Shown: one piece after another, positions 1-11,459 of the stretch
Layout of the letters: each line of letters opens with the position of its first letter
Position numbering within the stretch: the stretch's first letter is position 1
Assembly (NCBI GenBank): GCA_005406025.1
Contig: BGZK01001215.1
Span: 124,001 to 188,000, forward strand
Reading direction: 5' to 3'
Length of the DNA: 64,000 bases
Source of the DNA: Eumeta japonica
Lineage: Eukaryota > Arthropoda > Insecta > Lepidoptera > Psychidae
Position numbers and translations under genes: made by a program
Notes under the pieces: model-generated
The model's database searches: none
The model's input: the letters and a program-made list of their open reading frames with translations, nothing else
Told to the model about the DNA's origin: nothing

Positions 1-484
1 GTATGAGACTCGTTATTTTAAATTGTAAAACTTTGCATTTCTACGTAGATTCAATCTAACTTTATTGTTCTGTATATAAGGTTAGAAAATGATTGTCCAA
101 TAAATATTATATTTTTAGAAACAATTGACCAAGTGCATGTTTATTTTCAATTCTATATTTTCGATAAAGATAAATTAATTGTCTACAAAGGTAAGTGTTC
201 TGCAATCGAATTCCGTCTTGTGGTCGACAATATACAACCATAATAGGAATATAATTTAAAGCACGAATCTGTTTGTGCACAAAAACCTTCATTAATTATG
301 TCTCTATATAAATTAAGGCACTGCTCTAAGTTCAACCGAGAATAAACGCAGCGCCTCTATTAAGATATCTTTAAGCCTTCTCTATTACAACTTACAACCA
401 ACCATAAGCGTCAATAGCGACGGCGCTCCACGCAAACGGGTGATATTATCTAAGCGAATTTATTAAGGCAGAAATTAAATTTAC

Positions 485-670
485 GCGGTCCATCACCGGC
501 GGCGGCTTATGAGTCCGCCTCGAGTCACGACGCCGCCCAGGCGCCAGATCGCCGCCGGTGCAGGCGCTGTATTAAGGTCGGGATTAAGTCTAAAGTTATA
601 ATACCCATTTACAGCTTAACTGCCGTTGTCGAGTTATATGAGGGGTTCGGCCGGCGTCCGCGTTTTTCGT
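485..670. other. GC- and CpG-rich islet, possible promoter or enhancer
   Basis: A block of GC-rich sequence (for example ggcggcggcttatgagtccg) stands out from AT-rich surroundings and includes several ATTAAG / TATTAAGG motifs. No open frame is evident. It could be a conserved regulatory element or a 5' UTR or promoter region of the Beat-like gene, but no core promoter elements are clear. Confidence 0.3.
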
Positions 671-2929
671 TTCGTGATACTGAATTATTTTAATTTTTGA
701 TTTGATTGTGCGATGACTAAATAAATTACAGAACGCAAATGTTCGAGTGAAATAATTTTGTTGCCATCATCGTCGATGAACGAGTTATACGGAGTTATAA
801 GAAGTTAAACCAACCGACATTAACGATTAAGTCAGAAAAACAGAAATGAAAATATTGTAATATTTACAATACATAAAAGCATTATTAAGTTTATATTTTA
901 ATGAGCTGAAATCGGAGAGCTTTCAGAAAAGGATTTATTTACCTCAGTGAATCGAAAATACCAGGTGCGAATCTTAATGATTAGAGATCTGTCCTCTCTA
1001 CCTCCGCTTCTTAAAAATACGTAGAAATAAGTTTATATTTCATTATTAATAATGTTACTGCATGAATAAATCAAAAATAAACTTCTCCATGAGTAATTCT
1101 AATACTTTTTGTTCATTAAACGCAGTTAAGTGGGAAATTAGCAGTTTAAACTTTTGAGTTGTATTACTTACTTAGCAATTTTTCGACATTATATTCAACG
1201 TGGCTAGTAGTTGTTAAGGTGACTCGTGAACTAATTGCTTTCTATCATACAATAAGCTTTGAACAAGGAGAAGAGGTGAATGTCTATTATTTATTTCAAA
1301 GATGTATGTTTTTTTATTTAAGAAAAAGTGCATTGACATCAATTAAAAAGAAAAAGCAATAAAGTGTATTTCGAATTGACTATTAGACACAAAGAACACC
1401 GGAGCTGTGCAATATTATATGATAGTGAATATAAAATTAGTCTTTTCAAACACCGTTTTACAGAAAAACAATACAAAAAAAATAGATGGTAAAGGATGAT
1501 GAAGGCTTGTTATTCTTTATTATTTTATTTGATTTTGTTCTAGATCTTAACGATGTTCTAACTGATTCTTCTTTTACTTTTAATCGTCTCGGCTAGTCTG
1601 CTACATGTGTTTAAGATCTTCAATATCGGCTAAAAACCCTATTTTGATGTATTGCTACTAACGACGCAGCGACGCCACATTCTGTGACGACAAGCGCAGG
1701 GGCCGAGTTCCGTACGCTAAAATTGAGTTAAAAAAGGTCGCTCAATGCGTACTTCACTATTATTTACCCTTAAAAAGCATTTTATGGGCATGTTTTCACC
1801 GCTAAATTTGATCAGCACAGAAAAAAGTTGCGGACAACTTATTTAGGCCAATTTGTCAGCTCAGTGTGGCCACAATTAGCCTATTATTACGTAGCTAATA
1901 CGTTGAGGTGGGCAAACACCAAATTAATAGTAATTTCTTTCACCGACGCCATCGACGAAAGCTATATTTACCATATTTTTTGCCCTTTATGGTTTTTGAT
2001 AAGAGTCAGCCGGTCGGATTAATGTCGTTAAAGCCGGTATTTATTATGGGAAACCATACGTTAATCCATTTATATTATATTTCATGGAAAATCTCGAACA
2101 AAACAAGCAATCGGAGGCCGTACTGTTTTAAAGTTATTTATTTGCTAAATGACGCGTAATATTATTGTGTTTCTCTACAATTTATTACAACGAAACCAAT
2201 CGCAGTTGAGTGAATAAGAGTATCATAAATCTCCGGTATCCTCTTTATTTTGAGCCCTTTCAATCTATGCATAGAAAAAGAAAAATACCAAATTTTTTTT
2301 TTTCGTTTTTACAAAACAACAATATAACTCTAGTTGTGGCTTTGAAAAATTTTAGAACCATTACGACTATAGAAGGTTATTGCATTATATAGGACAAAAA
2401 ACATAGGTCTCGTTGTTATATAATATCAACACTGACACGTATTCGATTAGTGATTCTAACTAATAGAATATATTAACAATAACACATTTTGTTTATTCAC
2501 CTGTAATGACAACATGTATACTATTATCTACTGTAATTAAATAGCTACTATTGATTGACGATTAAGTGAAGCTAGTGTTGTAAACCATCCGCGTTTTGCA
2601 GTTAAAACATAACATGTTGTTAAATAATATTTTTTGGTAATTTTTAAAAAACTGCTGGAGCTTTCTTATGAACGTAACAATCTCAGCTAAATTATTAGCA
2701 TGAATAAGTATTCAAGTGTCACTCTTTTCTTATAAGGCAAATTCTATTACTTTTAAATAGTAGTAAAAATTTTCGTGCCGATTTTCATGTATCAAAACTG
2801 AATCTATTTCGATATTTCAAATCTTTCAGATTTTCTATTATTTTATTTCTTAGAATATCATTAATTATTGCTATATTAATCTATATTTATTTATCGTTAG
2901 GCATAGGGTCCGACATCTTAATAAGGGAA

Positions 2930-3180
2930 CACTTATGTGACGTAAGGACTCCCACTCGTATATGAGTGCTCCCACTCGTGTGGTAGTCCACGACTCCCCT
3001 TACAGAGGTTACGGAAACGCGGGTCTATAGAGCTAGCTGTAGGACGCGTGTCTCACAAGTATTGGTCGCCCCTTCACACAGAAGATGCGGGGCCGACGTT
3101 TTCGCCCGACTACGACAAAACCAGAAAGAGGATAACGCGGTTAAGGCCCCTTCTTCCCAAGTGCAACCTACAACGGAGTA
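2930..3180. other. GC-richer patch of unknown origin
   Basis: This patch includes the partly repeated phrase 'ctcccactcgt' (2948 and 2970) and several GC-rich stretches with no open frame. It reads like decayed transposon sequence, but I do not recognise the family. Confidence 0.25.
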
Positions 3181-3589
3181 ATAGATTTAAACAAGTAGTC
3201 ATGTGCTTTTAGCTTAGTAAAAATCCAAGAAAGTGTGTCACAATGTACATCGTTTCTTCATGAGTTCATATTGAAGACGCCATCTCATGATAGGGTTCAC
3301 TTTTGATTGAATAAAATAAATAATAATATAATTAAATTAATGTGAACTTTACATGTACGGAGAGTGTCTTAATACGTCGGCCTATAGTATTTTATTGAAA
3401 TTTCGTTTTTTCGAATTTAGTATTATTTCAAAATTATAAATGTGGTATTGTATGATTTTTTAAGTTACAACTTTATTCTAGTATATGCTAACTATAGTAC
3501 TAGTAAAGTAGTAATTAATAAAAAATCTACAGAACAAATTTGTGGCATATTAATTAAGAGCCAAATTTTAAGCATCATGGGCTTCATGA

Positions 3590-3680
3590 GCTTGCACGAA
3601 GCGACTGATGGATATTAGGGAAACGAGAGATATCTGCAAACGGCGCGTTACGAGGACATCTGTGGTCTTTTCTCACCCTT
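3590..3680 (+). mobile_element. Decayed non-LTR retrotransposon fragment (RTE-like C-terminus)
   Basis: Translating + gives KRLMDIRETRDICKRR, which parallels KILMDISEAKEMYKVG from the fragment at 8005-8100. Both also share 'gatggatat' and 'gagcttgca' at the DNA level. The shared protein pattern and the retroelement-like sequence upstream of the second copy suggest the C-terminal end of a LINE ORF. The family name is uncertain. Confidence 0.4.
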
Positions 3681-4567
3681 CTAAAAATAATCAGCGTTTT
3701 TAGAAAGTAATTAATAAACTGGTCTTTAGAAATACGCAAAAAAATATTGACCCTTTTGGTTATCTGAAGATTTAGGGAAATACTTGTATAACGATTAAGG
3801 TGATAGATAAATTTGAATATTCATTAAAGGACTCGTTGATACGACCTCTCAAACAGCAGTCACTGCTGCAGCTCAAAACAAGTCAGGACTAAGTTGAAAG
3901 AAAGTTTTGTAATTTACATCAAATTGAAGGTTATTTGAAGCCTTGATTCTCTTCTCATACATTCCATACGTTCTTGATATACCGTCATGAACGAAATCAT
4001 AAAACTAACAAAAACCAATTTTTCTTTGAAAATCGCAATTAATAGATTTTTATTGTAATTTAAAATAAACATGTAAATTCTTCATCTTTTTCAAAAAAAA
4101 AAGAGGAATGCTCTTTTAGAATTAAACGATGTACAAACGCAAATTACAAACCAAAACTGATAAGATGTGAATACAATATAAGGCATTTTACTTGAAATTA
4201 TTTGAAAGAGTTTATATTTCACAATAACGAGTCATTACATGTTAAATACAACTTCTATATTTTATTTTTACATCTTCTATTTATGACGTGGTATTCGTAT
4301 ACTACCATAATGTAAACTGATGGAACTTGCTCTTTTACTCATTGTAACATAATTTAACAAAAATGTCTATTGCGAGTACATTATACAATTACAATATTGA
4401 ATGGTTATGAGCTATTTTGAGGTAATACATTTAATATTAATATGCTAATATCTAGTTATGTCTATTTTACAAAGACATAAGTATAAACTTCAAACTTCTT
4501 CTGCTTCATCATTATTGATCAAGTATTTTCTACAAACATCCAGGTTTTTGATATTTGAATTTAGCCT

Positions 4568-4624
4568 ATTTTATGCAGACCAAATTGGTGACATTTTATG
4601 TCACCAATTTGGTCTGCATAAAAT
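4568..4624. repeat. Perfect 57-bp palindrome (27-bp arms, 3-nt loop)
   Basis: Bases 4568-4594 are the exact reverse complement of 4598-4624, separated by TTT. The arm begins ATTTTATGCAGACC. With such a small loop it is unlikely to be a microRNA precursor. It looks like a fold-back made by template switching, or a paired transposon end. Confidence 0.9.
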
Positions 4625-5203
4625 TGTGTAGGACTTTAATCAATGTGGTTTCTGCAATTCGCTTAGTTCTGTTGATGTCTCGTCTATCGACTTACATTCA
4701 CGCTTTCCAGACGATCAAACCATCTCAACGTATCATATTCTACTCTATAGTCTAAACATCGTCTTACACACTGCATTGTTCTTTTGCACAGCTGGTTTCC
4801 GATATACTCTAATTCTTTTAAAACAGGAAAAGTTTTCAACATAGAAAGACAACATTAGGGTACAGATATCTGAATATTTTTCGTCTTATAATAATAAGTA
4901 TTATTATTATGAGATAAAAAAGTAACGAACTCACGAAACAAACTTTCTTATCTCCTTTTCTTTAGAGTAAATTTCAACATGATTATTTGTGACAAACATC
5001 TGTATTGATAAACTTCATTCACACGGTGCACCATCTCAAGAAGTAAGGTGGGAGCGGGACATTTACTATAACTCTCTTGCTCTTTCTACTCTCAAGATGG
5101 AACGTGTACAGAAGTGTCCTTTATTAATATGAGCCTAAGATTATTATCATCATTCTCATGATGAAAAGCGTCTATGATAAAATGCCGTTTCTCTCGTCCG
5201 CAG

Positions 5204-5409
5204 TGCACGGCATGGACGTATGGGTGGAGCTGCGCGCGCCGCGCTACGTCATACACCGGAACAGCGCCGCGCTGCGGTGCGAGCACAACACCGACCCGGC
5301 CCTCATCTACAAGGTGGCCTACTTCAGGGGCGGGTCCAGGATACTGCAGTACGTGTGGGGGCGGGTGCCGCCCTACGAGCGCTACAACTTCACCGGCGCC
5401 GAGATCGAT
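5204..5409 (+). CDS. Beat-family Ig protein, exon encoding first part of Ig domain 1
   Basis: This is the first visible coding exon of a Beaten-path-like protein. Beat proteins are extracellular Ig-superfamily ligands that bind Side receptors and guide motor axons; this role is family knowledge. A pyrimidine-rich acceptor (ctctcgtccgcag) ends at 5203 and the donor GAT|gtaagt follows 5409. The exon enters in phase 1 (its first two bases TG finish a split codon) and leaves in phase 0, encoding 68 whole residues. The Ig1 B-strand Cys (in AALRC) is at 5278-5280. The strand-C motif reads YKVAYFRGG, where Beats usually have a Trp in the form VKWYKG, so the core Trp appears to be Tyr here. The segment ILQYVWGRVPPYERYNF matches the Beat pattern of an aromatic-rich stretch before a double Pro. 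An N-glycosylation sequon NFT is present. Exon GC is far above the flanks. The particular Beat subgroup is unresolved. The reading frame is open upstream to an ATG at 5158, but the acceptor and the phase arithmetic favour a spliced start. Confidence 0.9.
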
Positions 5410-6254
5410 GTAAGTATGATGACCGGTACTATTAATGTTACTAGGAGTGATTATGTATCTGTAAACCATATATTTAGTTAGCTTGACTTCTAATTCTGTA
5501 ATAATGCCGGTCGACCTTAGACCACATTTTTTAAGGATTGTCAAACTATTAACTTCTTTCTAATACTCGTACGTTTCAATGCGAACTAATTACTATACTA
5601 TAAAATCGATTTCTGTCAATGTCATCCAAATTCACATTTATATAAATAAATGTTACTTTATTTCAAACAATAACAACATGTATCAATCAAATGTTTACTG
5701 TCACTTTTATTGCGGCCGGAATCGTAAATTCTATTTTATAGGTAACGTAAGCTATTAAAAACAAGTATGTCTCAAATCAAAATTTAATACAGTTAATTTT
5801 TAATACTTCACTGATAGATAAAGATAATTCACTAATAGATAAGATAACCTGTAATAAAAAAACTTCAATTAATAGAAGCTTTAACACTAAACTGAACCAC
5901 GGTAGTAGTAGTAGTAGGGTTACAGGTAAATTATTTCATTAAACTTAGAGATATTTCTTGCAATTGACACTATATTTGAAATCTTCGATAAAGTTATCTT
6001 TTCGATAAACATTTTTATTTTCTTAAAGTAGACAAATAGTAACACAACACATAATACAATATCTTGGAGGAATTGTATTATAGCATTCGTGTATTCTATA
6101 AAAGTACTAATTTTGTCAAATGAGTAGATACTTTTGTGTTGAGATCATAACCCGTAGACGAGGTCTGCATAATTAAACCTTGACGACATAAGCGACAGAA
6201 AATAATGCTCATTTTTTCAGACAATATCTTTTATATTTTCTATGGAAGTTTTTG

Positions 6255-6510
6255 TCTATGGAAACGGCTTATGACAAGACACTTGCCTGCAACATGCATT
6301 AACATGCAGTATGCAACCCACCGCTGACCCTCGAATCTGTTGTTCCACTATGAATCCCTATCAAAAAAATGAATATTGATCGAGAGGATTAACAGATATC
6401 GAACACCTAAGCTAGTGTTGTTTATTTATCTTAGTCTGCAAATCGTTATATTGTATGTACGTTTCATGTCAACTAAGTATATCGTCAGGAAAATGCAGAC
6501 GGTTACGACC
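6255..6510 (+). repeat. Intronic dispersed repeat, copy 1 of 3
   Basis: It shares 'catgcagtatgcaaccc', 'cgaatct' and 'agatatcgaacacctaag' with the reverse complement of 20835-20985, and its distal half 'gtacgtttcatg...tcaggaa' with 18960-19000. Family unknown; it has no coding potential. Confidence 0.7.
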
Positions 6511-7424
6511 ACCAGGGAATAAGAAGTGTTAAAAACAACCGACAAATGCGAACCCAACGTCCTCCTGTGACAAGCAATCATTGGATTGCATTGTCTTTAC
6601 TAATCTGGGTTTTTAATTGAAACGTCGTAATTTCAAATGTTGTGGAGTTCAATACAATTACATTTCTCACTGTTTGGTCATCCCATCGAGATCTTGTTTG
6701 CGTATAATATTAAGTAAGGCGCTTCAAAAATATATACCTAAACGTCATTAGCGTATGTATATGTATATGTGGATATTTTTAAATGAATCAAAAATAACAT
6801 AATAAAATGTTAAAATCAAAAAGCTTTTTAATTCTAAGTTCGAAAAAATAATAATGGTACTTGTTTTTTTCTGATCTCACTATTTCAGAGCCTACTCTTT
6901 CTTTACATAATCGATCCCATCTTTTCAAACGACTGTTTTTCATAATATTCAAACCGACCTTCCACTAAATTAAGCACCGATACTATACAATACGATACAA
7001 AAATAATCAAAACCATTACAAAACTGTGGCTGCCTCTTAAATATTTAACGGGGATGTTCTAAAGCGGAGTATCAAGGCTTCTGCGTAATTAGCCACCATT
7101 AAATCATTTCATAATTTGATCGCGTCCATGAATCGATCTTGTTCACGAACACAGTTTCGAAGCTGTTTCAAAATAATTCATTTGAGTCGTAATAAGGACA
7201 TTTTAGAAGGATCTAAAATAATAGCACATAGCGTAATTAATTTTAATGTCGAAGTAAGCAATTAATAAAATTGGAAAAGATATGATTAGATAAAAATCTA
7301 TTTATTATCGGATATTTAGGCTCCCTACAAAATCTTAGATAGACGACAACTGGGTCTTCAAGAAAAGAGCGTGCTCTTTTTTAAAAGGCTCACAACATAC
7401 TACAGATTTCAGGAACTAACAGCA

Positions 7425-7510
7425 TTCTGTGGTTGCGGGTGCAAATGGCCGACGGTGACCATCTGCTTCCCAATGGTCGGCATGATCGTTTGCCACTTAT
7501 AAATCCTACA
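7425..7510 (-). mobile_element. LINE-derived repeat fragment (reverse copy)
   Basis: The reverse complement reads 'ggcaaacgatcatgccgacc...gatggtcaccgtcggcca'. This matches the dispersed lepidopteran LINE-tail family that also appears at 60690-60925 and in other copies in this window. Confidence 0.55.
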
Positions 7511-7859
7511 AAAAAAAACACATGTTGTTGTATCAGGTTTCAATAATTCCACAGCTATGAATGTCCTCTCACAATCTTTTTCAATCAGATAAAAGAGCAT
7601 GAAACTTAAACCGTTCGCGTTAGCCTCTTACGGGCTGCAGGCTACTGACTATACATCATTATCACCAAAAGTGATGACAACGTCCGAAGTTAACCACTTA
7701 ACTCTGAGGATACGATCAAGTGGTGTAATTCGACATAACTTGAAGACTGTGCGGAATGTCCTTGAAAAATAGATGAAGTATCGGTGATGTCAGAAAGCGG
7801 AATGGTTTGAAAGAAAATGTAGACTAGAAAAAAAAATATGTTGCCCTGGTTTGATCATC

Positions 7860-8130
7860 GGGAAGGGATGAATGAAGGCAGACTGACAAAATAGGGCGAA
7901 AACGTGTGATGAAAAAGTCGGCAAGAATCGCCCTAAGCGATCCTTTGCAGATCAAATTGGTGGTATAGTAAAATTGTACCAAATGTTAGGCACCCCTAAA
8001 TCGACGAGCTTGCATAAAATATTGATGGATATCAGTGAAGCAAAAGAGATGTACAAAGTTGGTATACGGAAAATTATAGTGTCTGCCGATTCTTCTGGGA
8101 AAGAGCCGTGCGACCAGGTAGAGATAAATC
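7860..8130 (+). mobile_element. Decayed RTE-like retrotransposon ORF fragment
   Basis: The sequence translates, with frameshifts and stops, to MNEGRLTK, then SPKRSFADQI, then KILMDISEAKEMYKVG. 'GRPKRRWxDxI'-like and 'MDxxRLTK'-like segments are typical of the C-terminal tail of RTE / related LINE polyproteins. The fragment is broken by stop codons and non-functional. Confidence 0.45.
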
Positions 8131-8353
8131 AGCATCGTTCCTGAGCCTATATTATTGAATATATATTTATATTATTATGTGAATGTTCGTTAAAATCTTA
8201 ATAATTGATTAAAAATTTTTTTTTGGAAACACATCCATGCTGAGTTCATGGATTAATTATTTATGTCATTTTGTTGCAATGGCGGTCAATTGAACTTAAA
8301 AACAAATTTACGAAAAATAACTGCATAACGAAAATTTGTAGAACTTACGTCAT

Positions 8354-8404
8354 CAAATTATTACATCAGTACCACTGACAAAGTGGTACTGATGTAATAA
8401 TTTG
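8354..8404. repeat. Perfect palindrome (23-bp arms, 5-nt loop)
   Basis: Bases 8354-8376 are the exact reverse complement of 8382-8404, with loop GACAA. The arm begins CAAATTATTACATCAG. It is the same kind of structure as 4568-4624 but with an unrelated sequence. Confidence 0.9.
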
Positions 8405-9339
8405 TTTTACTTTGTTTTATTTTTGCGTGAACCATTATTATCTTTCAGTGTTATTTGTCAATTATTGTCAATGCGTATATAACTAACACGTCCTATAAAT
8501 CGGGCGCCATTCGAAATATACCTTCATTTTTTTTTTTTATCCAGCGCGTGTGCGTAAATAAGGTTTATCGCCCTTAACTTCAAATGTACCACGCATTTAC
8601 TTTAACGCTTGACGTATAACATCTGTGGTGTTGTTGGCGCATACAATGAAGGTAGAAGGAAAAAGTTAAGTTGGAAGACGAATGAAGATAATAATGAGAG
8701 AATTTGTGAAATAATGGTTTTAAATGTTGTTTCTCTTTATGTAATATATATAGTTACGTTTTAAAGACGTAATATAATAAATTAAAACAATTTTGCTTAA
8801 CAAAATTAATCTACTTCTATATCAACTCAATTTTCCTTTTTATTTCACTTGTCTTTAAAGCATGGTGTTTAATAATAAACATAGACATCAAAAATATGTA
8901 CCTAATATTACACTTATAAGTTTTAACACTTATATAAACATTTTATCTAATCTCTTATTAGTTTATTTATTTGGAACACCAAAAATAGGTACACCGGATA
9001 TACATAACTTTACGTTTCTTACAATTAAGTACTAAATATGCTAAATGTCCTATTAACAATAGGTATTCATAACTTTCAAAAAAAGACATACAGAACATAA
9101 AACAAGTGAAACATTATAGAAATACGAATGAGATTGATGATAATAGATCGAGATCACTATTTTCACATTTTGTTCGTTATAGACTTTTTGAATAAATTGA
9201 GATTTTCACCAAAAATATCTACAACTGGATTAGTGTGAAATTCGTCACAATGTTTCATCATTTTGTTTAACGGCGAGTTCGAAATTTAGTTTGTTTCACC
9301 AGATTTAATAATGAAGGGCACATATCTACCAGGTCGGGA

Positions 9340-10300
9340 AGTTTTTTTTGGGACTTTTGAACCAACCTTGCTCATAGGTTAGGAAAATCAATAAAATTAG
9401 TCAGTAATTTATATAGAAAAATGTCACCCAGTAGCTTACGACGGTCAATGAAAGAGTTGATTTTAAAATGATGAAGTCGGTCACAATAATTTGGTAACTG
9501 TTGCACCACACCACAACTGTACGCAAGGTGCCGAAGAAATATTCTTTGCAATCTTTCGATTCTATTAATGTAGCATTTGTACGTTGGGTTCCAACCTGGC
9601 CACAATATGCTAGCTTCCTGCGCACTGGAGAGTTAAACAGAGATATTTCTATTTTTGGATTCCTAGACACTTTGCAATTGCGAATTACGAATTTCAAAAT
9701 TTCCAAGCTATTATCCACTAAGGTGTCAATATACTTATCAAATCTAAGACGTGTGTCGATAATAATTCCTAGGTCGTGGATATTGTCAACTTATTTGAGC
9801 GTAATCCGTCCAATACAATAAATAAATGAATCGGATGTTCGATTTCTTGTAAATTTTAAGCAATAACATTTATCTGCAATGAAAATCATTTTATTATTTT
9901 TGCTCCATTTGATAAGTCTGACCAAGTCCTCTTGTGAAAACTTTCAATGTTTCTTAGAGTTTATTTCTTTAGCTACTTTCAAACCATCAGCAAAAAGATA
10001 GTAGGCACTATTTTGAAAACATGCAGTCATATCATTTATAACTATAGTGAATGAAACAGGTCCCAAAATAGGTCCCTGCGAAACTTCTGAAGTGGCCAGG
10101 AATATGTCAGATGAGAACCCGTTCACAACTATATAAAAACTACGATTTTGAAGATAATATTCATACCATTTCAATAAATCCCTAAAAATACCGTATTTAA
10201 ATAATTTTTTTAACAGTATTTGATCATTGTCCACCTGTCAAAAACAGAATCGTCAAGACTTTGTTAAACTCCTTACTGAAGTCTGTATATACCATATGTA
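9340..10300 (-). mobile_element. Degenerate non-LTR retrotransposon (Jockey/CR1-like) reverse transcriptase
   Basis: On the minus strand several frames read like a LINE reverse transcriptase. VYTDFSKEFNKV (about 10300-10250) is followed by DQILLKKLFKYGI and SQGPILGPVSFTIVINDM. The catalytic box is FADG, where the active form is F/YADD, so the second Asp is lost. Downstream are VDNIHDLGIIIDTRLRF (about 9740), LAYCGQV and IERLQRIFLRHL...DRRKLLGDIFLYKLL (about 9550-9380), the usual C-terminal LINE order. Frameshifts separate the pieces, so it is a dead element lying antisense in the host intron. Confidence 0.85.
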
Positions 10301-10429
10301 TTGGTATTCAGGCATCAACTTTATCATGTTATCCCTAAGTAATTTTTGACACTTCTTTATTACTAAAAAAAGGCAACTCCTTTAGCATTTTCGTGGAGAA
10401 AAGAGCATGGAAACAACCAAAAATTAGGT

Positions 10430-10640
10430 GATAACCGCCGTCGAAAGACATGTTACTCCAGAGGAATCACCAGAACTTTGATAGAATTACAATATCTAAT
10501 TGAATCGGGAATGGACCTCCAGAACTCTTTCGCACTGGACGTAACACAACAGTGGAAGCTGCTACTTCACGTCTGTCTGTATTCTCTAAGTGAGGTATTT
10601 CACTGGTCGAGCTGACCCCTCTCATGCTGCAGCCAAATTG
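10430..10640 (+). mobile_element. LINE-tail dispersed repeat
   Basis: It contains 'gtgataaccgccgtcg', 'cagaggaatcaccagaac', 'ctctttcgcactggacg' and 'attctctaagtgagg...tcactggtcgagc'. The same order of phrases occurs at 14740-14950 and 37670-37850. This is a decayed 3' part of a lepidopteran non-LTR element. Confidence 0.6.
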
Positions 10641-11011
10641 GCCATAGCAAGTGCTTACCAAATTCAAATTGAAGTTAGAAAATCGAATTGACAATAAGTA
10701 TTTTAGTGATCATTACTTTTAGCCCAGGCCGCGTAGGCATTTTTCCTTTTATTTCTGCAATTTCTTCGTCGTTTTCTTAAAGCCGGATTATACAAAACTG
10801 ATATGTACCTATCTTTAATTATTACAATTACGATTTATCATTAGCTGAAGAAAAATTATTGAATCCACAGTATCTATGATTGTAAAACTATTAGTCATCA
10901 AAAGCACCTAGCAGCTTACAAACTTTCTCGTTTATATATTAATCAGGACACTTAAGGCACTTCTAAGTTTCTAACAAAAACCCCACCTTTATTCGTACAT
11001 GGTTGTTCTAG

Positions 11012-11147
11012 TTGGAGAAGGCCAGCCCGACGTCAATCATCCTAGACCGGATGGACTTCACGGCGTCGGGCGCGTACGCCTGCGAGGTGGCGCTGGAGAC
11101 ACCACTCTACTCCAAGGTCTCGAAGGTGCACGAGATCACAGTAATAA
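11012..11147 (+). CDS. Beat-family Ig protein, exon encoding end of Ig domain 1
   Basis: Second visible exon, bounded by acceptor ttgttctag|TTG and donor ATA A|gtgagt. It enters in phase 0 and leaves in phase 1 and encodes 45 residues plus one base. It carries the typical Ig F-strand signature, DFTASGAYACEV, whose Cys pairs with the Cys of the previous exon. The flow from AEID at the end of the previous exon into LEKASPTSIILDRM matches the Beat arrangement in which a conserved intron splits Ig1 at this point. The intron before it is 5.6 kb and holds LINE fragments. An alternative donor exists at 11141 (ACA|gtaata), but the gtgagt site is stronger and its phase fits the next exon. Confidence 0.9.
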
Positions 11148-11192
11148 GTGAGTATTCTCGTAGCGCTTTTTTAAGTTGTAAAATTGATTGTG

Positions 11193-11459
11193 TTATTTGC
11201 ACATTGATAAAGTTGTCACTAATTTTCTGACAACATCCACGGCACCCATTGCTATACTCTGCAAGGCACTGAGCGAGTAATTGAATTTAATTTTAATTGA
11301 AATTGCATTGGTTGATTCGCCAGTGGTGAGAATCGAGGCGGTACCTTGTTCTTCAAAGGCGACGTTTTCAACCATTGAATCCCCTTCGCGATTAAGACCA
11401 TAATTTGGTAATACATTAATTTGACGTGTCTTTAATGATTCAGTCGATGCAAGAGCCAT
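11193..11459 (-). CDS. Unidentified 88-codon ORF inside a Beat-like intron (doubtful)
   Basis: This is an open minus-strand frame from an ATG near 11459 to a TAA, ending in ...VVRKLVTTLSMCK. The composition looks more coding-like than its surroundings: balanced codon use, a mix of acidic and basic residues, and no low-complexity runs. It includes segments such as LPNYGLNREGDSM and AFEEQGTASILTTGES. I do not recognise a domain. There is no clear signal peptide, no TATA box, and no obvious splice partner. It could be a chance ORF, a decayed transferred or viral fragment, or an exon of a nested gene. Confidence 0.2.
   Translation of the reverse strand: MALASTESLKTRQINVLPNYGLNREGDSMVENVAFEEQGTASILTTGESTNAISIKIKFNYSLSALQSIAMGAVDVVRKLVTTLSMCK

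Larger units (their letters stand above)
1..5203 (+). other. 5' flank or first intron of the Beat-like gene
   Basis: No supportable coding exon is visible. Most of the stretch is AT-rich with stops in all frames. It contains a GC-rich islet (485-670), an unclassified GC-richer patch (2930-3180), a retrotransposon-like relic (3590-3680) and a perfect palindrome (4568-4624). Because exon 5204 is entered in phase 1, the stretch must be at least partly intronic. Confidence 0.6.
5410..11011 (+). other. Intron between the two Ig1 exons
   Basis: A 5.6 kb intron with no further exon signal. It contains a (GTA)5 microsatellite near 5903, one copy of a three-copy intronic repeat (6255-6510), LINE fragments (7425-8130 and 9340-10300), a palindrome (8354-8404) and a LINE-tail relic (10430-10640). 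The remainder is AT-rich with no recognised content. Confidence 0.8.

Noticed and set aside
5158..5203. ATG at 5158 as the start of the Beat-like protein
   Set aside because: It would give no signal peptide, and a good acceptor at 5203 together with the phase of the other exons points to a spliced upstream exon.
5092..5544. 150-codon minus-strand ORF
   Set aside because: It is the antisense shadow of the GC-rich Beat exon at 5204-5409; the + strand frame has Ig features and splice signals.
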